From CAZSWS01 sp964610765 (lineage in GTDB: Bacteria > Bacteroidota > Bacteroidia > Bacteroidales > Tannerellaceae): a stretch of 32,443 bases of DNA. The notes under the pieces were generated by a model. That model was given only the letters and a program-made list of their open reading frames with translations, ran no database searches and was not told the DNA's origin. Below are positions 24,186 through 32,443 of this stretch, piece after piece. Made by a program: the position numbers and the translations under genes. The stretch lies in assembly GCA_964610765.1 (NCBI GenBank), contig CAZSWS010000026.1:1-32443 (forward strand), read 5' to 3'. The stretch's first letter is position 1. Each line of letters starts with the position of its first letter.

Positions 24186-27100
24186 CTACTGCATCAGCGA
24201 TACACGCATACTAATTCCATAATTTGAATTGGTCGTAGGATAGGCACTACTGGATATTAAGGGTTTATTGACCTGCATATCATAGAATGCACGTACAGTT
24301 AGCGTTCTACTCAAAGCATAATCGGCTGAAAACTGAATTGTTTGAGCAATATTCCCACTCGTTGCCTGTGTGTAATTTTCATTTATTCGACGAATCAACG
24401 ATTGTGTCTTTCGGTGTGAATAATCAATACGAATGGTTAAATCGTTATTGAAGTCTCCTTTTTTCCGTCTTTTTAAGAACTTATTAAACTCGGCAAATTG
24501 ATAACCTATGCCTATAACAAATTCATCTGACAAGGCTTCTACCAGCTGCACAGAAGATATATTCAAATTCAACGTCCTCATTTTCTGAAACTTCAACGTG
24601 CCGGTCACATTATTATGCAACGTTGCATCCATACCGAACAACGGAGCAAATGCTTCATTTAAACTCACCGAAGAAACTTCAAAAGGAGAAGAAGGAATCG
24701 GATTCCCGCTCAGTACATCCCTGATAAACCCTAAGCCATCCTGTTCTTCCATCACAGGCACCCAGTTGCTAAACGAAGAAAAAGAGCCCACCCGGTAAGT
24801 ACAAGTATAAGCATGGGTCAATAAGAAATTCTTAAAATACTTTTTTATGAACGGAATATTATTGAGTCCTTCATACGTAATGCGCCAATTGGGCAGTATA
24901 GACGAAAGAGAAGGGAACGATGTAAGTGCAATACCACCCGCATCTTTACCTGTATAAGCAGCCAGAAAAGCCGGGATTAACACATCCGCTGAATTTATAT
25001 CAACATCTCCATTCAACGGCTGGAAAGGTTTCCCACCCAAGGCTGTTTCACCCACAAAACCCTGATGTGAATAGTGCATTCCCTTATATTGATTACGTAT
25101 TCTTTCTGCTATTTGCTCTCTATTAGCCAAGAAGCGACTAAAGGTAGATGACTTATATCCATTCTTTACCTTTCCGGAACTTTTGAAAGCAGAAGAAAGA
25201 GCTACCGTAGTTTGCAGAAACGACCCTCCTAATTTATCTTGTGTATGCTCATACATATAATAAACATCTCTGTTTCTGGTATCTACCCGATTAGCATGTA
25301 AATCAATTTTCAACCCCGTAAATGGTTCTAAGTTCATTCGTGCCGAAAATGTTTTAGAGCGATTCATCATGGCAGGATTAATATTATACTCATTCACCAC
25401 CAACCAATCTTTCTCTTTCGAATCGTCAATAAAATGGCGATTGACTGCCCCAAAAGCAAATGCAAAGCCCGGTGCCTTACCAAACGGTGTAGAGCCTTGT
25501 CCTATCCAGTTGCCAATTTCCGGACGAAATCCGGGCACAACCATTCCATCAGATAGTTTATACTGGATATTCAACCTACGTGCCATCATCAAAAACCGGA
25601 GTGAATAATCTTTCAGTTTGCGAAAGAAAGTATCTTCTTTAGGCGGATTTACTCGCAGAGTTAGTTGCAACTTGACCGAATCTTTGGTCGTAATGAGTAT
25701 ACGTGAGACGCCATCCGTTTTGTAGGCAAAGTCTTTATATAAACGTCCATCTTCCGTACGTGCCTCAACCCTTAAATCTTTCGTTTCTAAATGATGTACA
25801 AACAATGTGTTTTCATCTTTACTCAGCTGCACTTCTTTCTCCAGCTTTTTGGGTAGTGATACGCGCCTGTTATCCGGCTGTCGGTCTTGCGAACCGGAAG
25901 CAAACCGCTGATTGAGCTCTCTCAAGTAACCGTTTTTATTATACAGCTGCAACAAGTTGAAATTACCTTGTATATCTATATTCCGCTGGTTCGTTATCAC
26001 ATTCCCAATATGTGTATCAACGGAAGTATTATCAGCTCTCAACATCGCTCCACGCTCCCAATTATACACCGCATTATAGGAAGCCGAACCTGTCACCCAA
26101 TTGAGTACCGGAATAGATTGAAACGGAAATGTATAAGTAGCATTAAAGGTTTGGTCGTACAGCATGGGTCTGCCTAAATCACGAATACTTTGCTTTACCG
26201 AGTCTTTCCACACCTGATATTGGTCCGGATTCAGTTTTTTATTCACTTGTACATGAGGTTCTTCAATCCGTGAATTTGTGCCGGCTTGTAATGAAAGCAT
26301 CAAGTTGGGGAAAAGATTCCATGTGATACTAAATGCCCGATCCCAAGTCCAGTTTTGACTGAAAGAAACCGGAATCTTCTCTCCTCGATTATGCATACTC
26401 AAATCACGCAATTGAATCTCGTAATAATTACGCAACATAGACGATTGGAATGTTATATTACTCGGCAAATAATTGACTGAAAACTGCTTAAAATAAAGCG
26501 TACCAGCTCCTTCTTTCTTCATTTTGGCAAAAGGTGAAAATGGTTTCACATAAGGTGAATAAGAATATGTAAAACTATTTCTCCAGTCTTTGGATGTTTC
26601 ATATTCTGTTTCCGGATTCATCTTTTTATTTTCACTGAAAGAATAGCTGAAAGAAAAATTATTCGGGTCATAGGGCATCGGCGTTTTGCTCTTAATACCC
26701 ACCTTCACATTGTTTAAAGCAAAGCTTTTGGTCGTAACCCGATCAATCGCATGTTTTTCTATCGAATCACGCTCAATTCGGTTAACAGCGGTATGCAACG
26801 CATCAGACATCTTGATGTCTTTATCCAACGGATTGTACTTGGGTGTAGTCGTTTCTTTTGAATACGCATAATAGAGTGGAATACTCACTTGTGCTTTTTC
26901 AGGAAAAAACTTACCCAGTTCGATATTCGCAGCTACACTGTATTGCTTAAAGTCGTCTATACGCCTTTCACCTATTGACTGGTCTAACGACCCAAAGCCG
27001 GCTGTTTCAATATGCCCGGATAAATTGACCGATGCCAGGTCTGACAGTTGCACATTTAGATTTGCATTTGCTGCCCACCCTCCTTCGTCGTCAAAGTCTG

Positions 27101-30100
27101 TCAATCGCAATTCATTGACCCATATTTCTCCACTTTTAGGGTCGCTGCTATTGTTGCGCGCCCCAATCATAATCACCTTTATATCTGAAAAGCTGGGATT
27201 ACCAATCACACTGATTTTATTCAGCGGCTTATGAGGGTCATTGGTCGAATAAACCGTATGAAAACTGACCGAATTATCTCCTTGCCTTCTTAACCTGTTC
27301 CGCTCTAGCTTTAAGTTTGTAAGTGTCTCAATCGCAAAATCCACTCTATTATCTTCCGGCCAGACCTGCCGCATATCAGTCGAGGTTTCAGCATACCGAC
27401 CGGGAGGAGTCAACTGAAGCGGCACTTCATATTCGTAATAGTTATTACTATAATCTGACCCCATACGTATAAAGACAGATAGCTCTCCATTACCTAAATC
27501 AGTCACATTTTCCAATAAACTTTCTGCATGCACGAACATCTCCAGACGCTTAAAGCGGCGAAGGTCATACGAGGTGTTTTTATAGACTGCTCTTGCATCT
27601 CCTGCTCCCAAGTCTGTCACTTTGATTGACATTGCCTGCTCATTCTGTTGTCGCAATTGAGGTTGACTAGGGTCAAGTATTCGACTCACTCCAGGGGGAA
27701 GCACATAATTTACCGGTCTTCGGTCGCCATCTTCCTCTATATTCACAGAAGAAACTTCAATGGTAGCCGGACTTGGTGGAATAGCCGGGTTTTGTTGCAA
27801 ATTCTTCGTATAACTTCTCCAATCACCGCGTACCAGTTTGAAGGCACCAAAGCGCAGAACAGCTTCTTCCTTGAAATTAGTCAGATACATACGCAAATAA
27901 CGAATCGTCTTGAAGTCACGTATGCCTCCAACAGACCGTATAGGCTTACGAACAGGTACTTTAAATTGATACCAAGTGACACTGGTCGTATCACCATTTT
28001 CCAACCTTACTCGTGCCTTCCGTATATTCATGATATGGTTTCTTCCCACCTCCTGCAAGTCTTCCGGTCGGAGCGACACACGGTATTCAAAATAGCGTTC
28101 CGCTTCATTCAGCGTATTGTCTTGGTTCAAATCCTCTACATCAGGCAATGTTTTGGCAGATGTTCGGTAGCTCTCGTCCGAATCTTCTACGGCTGTTGAA
28201 TTTCCTTCAGTCCCATTGTATCGTTTATATCGATCTAAAATACTCATCTCCATACGGTCCAGTACGCTCCCTCTGAAGTAGTGAAACTTATCGCCCGATG
28301 GGTTATGAAAAGGAGATATTTTCAAGGGGTCTTCTTCCATGTGTGAAAGAGTTGCCGGAGACAGTTTTGCTTGTAGTTTTTCTAAATAGTCGGCATAGGT
28401 CGGAAAAGTTTTTTCTTCTTCTGACGAAAGTCCGTTGAGCCCCACATCTTGCAACTTACGAGCACCTTCCGAATTGTCAAAAGCATAGACTGTGCTTTGT
28501 CGTTTAGGCACTTTACCCCATACGGTGGTATCTACATCATGCATAGAACCATCTACCGGTAAGCCATTTTCAAAAAACTTCTTTTCATCTTTCAATATAT
28601 CCTCCGATATATCTCCCAAATTGAAAAACAAATCGCCCCCCTCATGATTATTATTATAGATATAAGGATCTAACAACCAAAACTCAATATATTCAATATT
28701 AGCTGCTTCAAAATCACTTTGATCCATTTTACGCATCATCCCTCCAAATCGTTTTTCCGGCTCTTGCAAGGTAAAGTCGGCATTCATCTTGTCGGCATCC
28801 AAGTTATAAGGACCTCGTTCTTTGGGATAATAAGCCACATTCAGCACTTGTAAATAGTTCGATTCATTGTATGCCTGGTCACGATTAGGAAATAATTCTT
28901 CAAATTTGATCGCACGCACATAATGATTTGAAATAGAATCGGCAGTCAAATACTTGGGGCGTATGGAAGAGTTCTTACGAGTGAATAATCCATCCACATA
29001 ATACCATGCCAGCAACGAACGGGATTTGCCATAGTCTATATGATTCACTTTGTTAGCATGTGGGAAAAGCGGATTAGGTCCATCGTCGTACGGAACACTG
29101 GATATTTGCCATGGATAAGGATTTAGCAAATCGTATCCACTCTGTACCGACTCAAAATCGTCCATATACGAAAAGTCTCCGTGCTGCTCGTCCTTATAAT
29201 GTCCGGCAATTAATTGAGCAAATTCTGCATCAAAGGAAATCTGGCTAGGCTGTGTAAGTTCTAATAATGGCAGACGGTCTAACATGTTTGTCAACCACTG
29301 ACTTTGTGCCTTATATGAAAGATTCATACCCCATAGGGTGTTCCGGACAGATTCATCGCCAAAGGTTGTCTTGGTTGTTAGGGGCATCTCAGACAGATGC
29401 ATTACGGTGGCTCCTACATTCAATTGAGGAGTAAACTGATAATTCAAATCCAGTCCAAACATCGTTTTTCGCTGCATATTAAACAATGACTGCCCCTCAA
29501 GCGTAACATCAATATTTGCACCGGTAGAAATAAGGTTGTCATTGAGAATGGTCACGACACCAGACATACAATCGACCGAGTAGTCTACATTCTCTGTCAA
29601 CACTTGTCCACCCGACTTAACCATCACTGATCCTCGAGCTACATTGGTTGCGCCCAACTGTATTTCAGCAGCCGAAGAAGCCATATACTCTCCTCGTAAC
29701 AGGAACTTATTTTTTTCAGCCACTTGCCGGGCATAGGTAAGTGTAGAATCATATAACTCTTGGAAAACGTATTTTTCTGCGATACTCGAATTTCCTATTT
29801 TCTTTGCCAAATGTGAACCAAAAGGTTCAACAACCGGAAAAATGATTTGCCCTGTCTCTGACTGAATGGTGCGCCCTTCTATAAAGTCAAAAAATCCATC
29901 CGGATAGGGTTCATTCTTTGAGTCCAGGTTATCCAGGTTCATCATACGTAACAATAGTTGATTTTGAGCTGTTCCTTCAGGCAGATAGTTCAGATAAGTC
30001 CCGGTCGAATCGCCTTGATACAATACATCCATTCTGAATTTATCTTTTTGCACCGCATAAGCATTCAGTGAATAGATATTCTTCATCATCAAATCCCAAA

Positions 30101-31535
30101 AAGGCATGACCGGAGACATATTTGTCCCTTTGAGCAACTTGACAAACAAACTTTTCCGGGCATCCATATTATTGCTTCCTCCAGATATACTGTCTGCTAC
30201 TGAACGATTGTCTGTAGAGAACTCACCCACTTGAAATGTTTCACTCCCCATCGTATATTCAAAAGCTACAGCCAATACCTCATCCGGCATCAGTTGACCG
30301 CGAAGTGAAATATATCCCAGATTGCGGTCGTAGGTGTACTCCGCCGGACTTAACAAACGAGCACTTTCTATTTTTTCATAGTCGCTAGAACCTTCTAAAC
30401 CTTCTAAAGTCTGTGTCACCCGATCAATATCGCGGGCATCCTGAAAAGTCGTTTGCAGCAGTTCATATAGATTGTTTGAATGATTTCGTGGCGTAGCCTG
30501 ACCACCTTGCGACATTATAAGGTCTTTATTATTTATCCGGTCAGGATTACCCTCTCCTAAATCGGAAAAGGCAACGATGTTACGTGATTGACTATAATCA
30601 CCCCGCCTATTCGTCACCCATACTTCTAACCGCGTAATAGAAACGGGTGACTTGATGTATGGCAACCGACTCATCGCTTCGTCATACTGGTCGCGAAAAT
30701 AGTAAGACAAGAAAAAGTGTCTGTTTTCATCGTATTCATCAATCGGAATTTCAAAGCTTCGTGTTTGTGCTCCGCCTTTAGAACTAACGGTACGGGATTC
30801 CGAATTCTGTTGTGCAAACAATGTATGGATACGGAGCTTCCCAAACTGCAATTCACTTTTTAGCCCAAAAAGCGCAGCTCCTCCACGGATAAGCGAGTTA
30901 CCCGTAGTCATACTAACATTTCCTGCCTGAATACTTTTAATTATTTCATCTTCATCACCGGTATAAGATAAGTTGAGTTGCTTTTGGTCAAAGTCAAACA
31001 TCGACTCTGTATTGTAGTTCATACCAAAATTCACTTTGGTTCCTACGGTAGCCTGTAAGTTGAGTTGTACATTTTCATCAAAATGAAAAAACGTTCGGTT
31101 TCTGGAACGTTCAGGCAATGAAGGGTTCTGTGTTTTNNNNNNNNNNNNNNNNNNNNNNNNNNNNNNNNNNNNNNNNNNNNNNNNNNNNNNNNNNNNNNNN
31201 NNNNNNNNNNNNNNNNNNNNNNNNNNNNNNNNNNNNGTACCTATAAGCTTATCACCTATACGTGTACAAACCAGATACTGCCCCGTACGAATATCATATT
31301 CTATGGTTGTGCGGATATTCCCCGGTCCTTTCAATCCGGTAGAAGGTATGCGTGCAAGTTCTTCATAATGGGTCATGACTTGCTTTTTCAACGGATAACG
31401 AGATTTTAGCGAGTCTCCCTCTTCTATGGATGCTAAAGGCGACTGTTCCGTCAGACGCCCCTCTGAAACCATAGAAAAACCAACACCCGATAAAAAAAGA
31501 AAGATTAGTATAATATATCCGCCTCGTTTGCGCAT
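24186..31535 (-). CDS. sprA: Type IX secretion outer-membrane translocon SprA/Sov, with assembly gap
   Basis: The nominal length is 2449 residues, near the roughly 2400-2500 of Flavobacterium SprA and Porphyromonas Sov. A signal peptide opens the protein (YIILIFLFLSGVGF). Family hallmarks include RSRNRTFFHFDENVQLNLQA, VGTKVNFGMNYNTES, many alternating beta-strand repeats and a C-terminal barrel ending in SLMQ. SprA is the 36-strand channel through which cargo with C-terminal signals leaves the cell. The gene starts directly after the ruvA stop (TAA then ATG), so the two form an operon, as I recall for P. gingivalis. A run of 100 N interrupts codons near 100-133, so its true N-terminal sequence is incomplete. 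The other type IX genes are not in this window. Confidence 0.93.
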   Translation of the reverse strand: MRKRGGYIILIFLFLSGVGFSMVSEGRLTEQSPLASIEEGDSLKSRYPLKKQVMTHYEELARIPSTGLKGPGNIRTTIEYDIRTGQYLVCTRIGDKLIGXXXXXXXXXXXXXXXXXXXXXXXXXXXXXXXXXXKTQNPSLPERSRNRTFFHFDENVQLNLQATVGTKVNFGMNYNTESMFDFDQKQLNLSYTGDEDEIIKSIQAGNVSMTTGNSLIRGGAALFGLKSELQFGKLRIHTLFAQQNSESRTVSSKGGAQTRSFEIPIDEYDENRHFFLSYYFRDQYDEAMSRLPYIKSPVSITRLEVWVTNRRGDYSQSRNIVAFSDLGEGNPDRINNKDLIMSQGGQATPRNHSNNLYELLQTTFQDARDIDRVTQTLEGLEGSSDYEKIESARLLSPAEYTYDRNLGYISLRGQLMPDEVLAVAFEYTMGSETFQVGEFSTDNRSVADSISGGSNNMDARKSLFVKLLKGTNMSPVMPFWDLMMKNIYSLNAYAVQKDKFRMDVLYQGDSTGTYLNYLPEGTAQNQLLLRMMNLDNLDSKNEPYPDGFFDFIEGRTIQSETGQIIFPVVEPFGSHLAKKIGNSSIAEKYVFQELYDSTLTYARQVAEKNKFLLRGEYMASSAAEIQLGATNVARGSVMVKSGGQVLTENVDYSVDCMSGVVTILNDNLISTGANIDVTLEGQSLFNMQRKTMFGLDLNYQFTPQLNVGATVMHLSEMPLTTKTTFGDESVRNTLWGMNLSYKAQSQWLTNMLDRLPLLELTQPSQISFDAEFAQLIAGHYKDEQHGDFSYMDDFESVQSGYDLLNPYPWQISSVPYDDGPNPLFPHANKVNHIDYGKSRSLLAWYYVDGLFTRKNSSIRPKYLTADSISNHYVRAIKFEELFPNRDQAYNESNYLQVLNVAYYPKERGPYNLDADKMNADFTLQEPEKRFGGMMRKMDQSDFEAANIEYIEFWLLDPYIYNNNHEGGDLFFNLGDISEDILKDEKKFFENGLPVDGSMHDVDTTVWGKVPKRQSTVYAFDNSEGARKLQDVGLNGLSSEEEKTFPTYADYLEKLQAKLSPATLSHMEEDPLKISPFHNPSGDKFHYFRGSVLDRMEMSILDRYKRYNGTEGNSTAVEDSDESYRTSAKTLPDVEDLNQDNTLNEAERYFEYRVSLRPEDLQEVGRNHIMNIRKARVRLENGDTTSVTWYQFKVPVRKPIRSVGGIRDFKTIRYLRMYLTNFKEEAVLRFGAFKLVRGDWRSYTKNLQQNPAIPPSPATIEVSSVNIEEDGDRRPVNYVLPPGVSRILDPSQPQLRQQNEQAMSIKVTDLGAGDARAVYKNTSYDLRRFKRLEMFVHAESLLENVTDLGNGELSVFIRMGSDYSNNYYEYEVPLQLTPPGRYAETSTDMRQVWPEDNRVDFAIETLTNLKLERNRLRRQGDNSVSFHTVYSTNDPHKPLNKISVIGNPSFSDIKVIMIGARNNSSDPKSGEIWVNELRLTDFDDEGGWAANANLNVQLSDLASVNLSGHIETAGFGSLDQSIGERRIDDFKQYSVAANIELGKFFPEKAQVSIPLYYAYSKETTTPKYNPLDKDIKMSDALHTAVNRIERDSIEKHAIDRVTTKSFALNNVKVGIKSKTPMPYDPNNFSFSYSFSENKKMNPETEYETSKDWRNSFTYSYSPYVKPFSPFAKMKKEGAGTLYFKQFSVNYLPSNITFQSSMLRNYYEIQLRDLSMHNRGEKIPVSFSQNWTWDRAFSITWNLFPNLMLSLQAGTNSRIEEPHVQVNKKLNPDQYQVWKDSVKQSIRDLGRPMLYDQTFNATYTFPFQSIPVLNWVTGSASYNAVYNWERGAMLRADNTSVDTHIGNVITNQRNIDIQGNFNLLQLYNKNGYLRELNQRFASGSQDRQPDNRRVSLPKKLEKEVQLSKDENTLFVHHLETKDLRVEARTEDGRLYKDFAYKTDGVSRILITTKDSVKLQLTLRVNPPKEDTFFRKLKDYSLRFLMMARRLNIQYKLSDGMVVPGFRPEIGNWIGQGSTPFGKAPGFAFAFGAVNRHFIDDSKEKDWLVVNEYNINPAMMNRSKTFSARMNLEPFTGLKIDLHANRVDTRNRDVYYMYEHTQDKLGGSFLQTTVALSSAFKSSGKVKNGYKSSTFSRFLANREQIAERIRNQYKGMHYSHQGFVGETALGGKPFQPLNGDVDINSADVLIPAFLAAYTGKDAGGIALTSFPSLSSILPNWRITYEGLNNIPFIKKYFKNFLLTHAYTCTYRVGSFSSFSNWVPVMEEQDGLGFIRDVLSGNPIPSSPFEVSSVSLNEAFAPLFGMDATLHNNVTGTLKFQKMRTLNLNISSVQLVEALSDEFVIGIGYQFAEFNKFLKRRKKGDFNNDLTIRIDYSHRKTQSLIRRINENYTQATSGNIAQTIQFSADYALSRTLTVRAFYDMQVNKPLISSSAYPTTNSNYGISMRVSLMQ
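31137..31236. other. Assembly gap of 100 N inside sprA
   Basis: Exactly 100 undetermined bases stand here, the standard placeholder for a gap of unknown size. The reading frame on both sides is consistent only if the true length leaves remainder 1 on division by 3. In SprA/Sov proteins I recall about 70-90 residues between the IGDKLIG-like and NPSLP-like segments, so more than 100 bases are probably missing. Confidence 0.99.
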
Positions 31536-32120
31536 TTATAGCATTCTCAATGCTGTTTTTATGATTTGTTCTACCGGAGTAGCCGGATTATTTTTCAGTA
31601 TAGAATAGACCGCCTTTTGCGACATATTCTTCTGAAAGCCCAGCATAACCAAAGCAGCCACAGCCTCTTCAGCCACCTCATTCGAAGCAGAAGACGAAAC
31701 AGTAGCGGTCGCTCCTTCCGGAAGCGTTACTTTGTTTTTCAAATCGACCAAAATACGTTGTGCAGTTTTTTGCCCTATTCCCTTCACTCTTTTCAATGAG
31801 GCTTCATCATTACCGGCTATGACCTGTCGCAATTCAGCAGGGGGGAGAGAGGATAAAATCATCCGGGCCGTATTCGGACCTACTCCTGAAACAGTAATCA
31901 GCAAAAGAAACAGTTCCCTTTCTTCTTTGCCGGAAAATCCAAACAAGATATGGGCATCGTCACGAATCACCTCATGCACATATATCTTAGCTGTTTTTCC
32001 ACCTTGAAACGCACTGTACGTGTTTAGTGAAATATTCAACTGGTATCCAATACCATAGCATTCTATGGTCATCAAAGTTGGTGATAATTCTGTGATTTCA
32101 CCTTTTATGTAATCAATCAT
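31536..32120 (-). CDS. ruvA: Holliday junction branch migration protein RuvA
   Basis: The protein has 194 residues, a normal length. The N-terminal OB-fold domain (about 1-62, MIDYIKGEI and FGFSGKEERELF) is followed by two helix-hairpin-helix motifs (VSGVGPNTA 77-85, VKGIGQKTAQRI 112-123) and a C-terminal domain III (about 145-194) that contacts RuvB. RuvA tetramers bind four-way junctions and load the RuvB ATPase for branch migration. It is first in an operon with sprA, its stop touching the sprA start. Confidence 0.97.
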   Translation of the reverse strand: MIDYIKGEITELSPTLMTIECYGIGYQLNISLNTYSAFQGGKTAKIYVHEVIRDDAHILFGFSGKEERELFLLLITVSGVGPNTARMILSSLPPAELRQVIAGNDEASLKRVKGIGQKTAQRILVDLKNKVTLPEGATATVSSSASNEVAEEAVAALVMLGFQKNMSQKAVYSILKNNPATPVEQIIKTALRML

Positions 32121-32156
32121 TTAGCGCTATTTTAGTCAGTTACATTATACTAACGG

Positions 32157-32164
32157 CAAAAATA
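32157..32164 (-). promoter_or_regulatory. Putative -7 element for ruvA-sprA
   Basis: The minus strand reads TATTTTTG, an exact TAnnTTTG match, implying a leader of about 33 bases. Confidence 0.42.
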
Positions 32165-32391
32165 AGGAAAGCGTATATAATCCTAAACTTTTTAACACAT
32201 TAAGCTTGTTTGGCTATATGCTTGTTTATACTATCCCAACCTATCAATCTATCTGTAACATAATCAAACTGATTAAATAGGAATGATACAATCTGCACTT
32301 TCCAGGGTAACAAGGAGCACTTAAGCACGTATTGGAGTATAAAATAATCACATTATCATCTGATTAAGGTGGAAAAATAAAACAAAAAAGG

Positions 32392-32443
32392 TAGCTTTGT
32401 AGCATTAACTTCAAAAAACATTAAACACGTATTTTATATGAAA
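32392..32443 (+). promoter_or_regulatory. Putative promoter and start of a further plus-strand gene
   Basis: TAGCTTTG (32392-32399) is an exact -7 match. An ATGAAA begins at 32438, 38 bases further on, so a gene probably starts at the window edge. The spacer 32165-32391 holds a TAATCA-AAC-TGATTA dyad (32261-32275) and two GCTTGTTT copies, but no gene that I can see. Confidence 0.5.

Noticed and set aside
27648..28199. A 183-codon open frame on the plus strand inside sprA
   Set aside because: It is fully antisense to a well-supported large gene, shows no recognisable domain, and its low-complexity composition fits a shadow frame.

Overview
The window reads as chromosomal DNA from an order Bacteroidales bacterium, most like the Bacteroidaceae. 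Evidence: AT-rich sequence, lipoproteins and TonB-plug proteins typical of Bacteroidetes, promoters matching the Bacteroides -7 element TAnnTTTG, almost no Shine-Dalgarno sequences, and a SprA/Sov gene directly after ruvA, an arrangement I recall from Porphyromonas. It is mostly housekeeping and envelope DNA. A run of 100 N inside sprA marks an assembly gap.

Layout. 1-341: the 3' part of a CAU-anticodon tRNA, a strong terminator, and a 46-codon remnant of the N-terminus of a Bacteroides-type tyrosine integrase, i.e. the scar of an element once inserted at or near this tRNA. 348-2993: a secreted macroglobulin-like protein ending in a TonB plug domain with no barrel. 3037-5961 (minus): a compact operon umuD - GNAT acetyltransferase - umuC - HD phosphohydrolase. 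5962-6382: a divergent control region with a perfect 16-bp dyad and a hairpin-rich leader. 6383-10671: sbcD and sbcC, the Mre11/Rad50-type nuclease. The 3-10.7 kb part is thus a DNA-damage tolerance and repair block made of two divergent operons.

10674-15249 (minus): a GH78 alpha-L-rhamnosidase-like lipoprotein followed by a TonB-dependent receptor, a small two-gene unit without SusC/SusD. 15575-16633: a TlpA/ResA-like thioredoxin lipoprotein with its terminator. 16634-17190: a 557-bp gene-free stretch holding short repeats and mutually exclusive hairpins. 17191-18390 (minus): an MFS transporter. 18470-20578 (minus): an M3 peptidyl-dipeptidase lipoprotein. 20757-24183: a secreted S9 prolyl-oligopeptidase-type peptidase overlapping a YgjP-like zinc metallopeptidase. 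24186-31535 (minus): sprA, the giant outer-membrane translocon of type IX secretion, interrupted by the N gap. 31536-32120 (minus): ruvA. 32121-32443: divergent promoters, with the start of a further plus-strand gene at the very end.

I see no CRISPR array, intact mobile element or phage. The least routine items are the umuD-GNAT-umuC-HD operon with its control region, the integrase scar next to the tRNA, a 25-bp perfect inverted repeat that encodes the C-terminus of the HD protein, and the structured spacer at 16.6-17.0 kb. I do not see convincing evidence of a wholly new multi-gene system.
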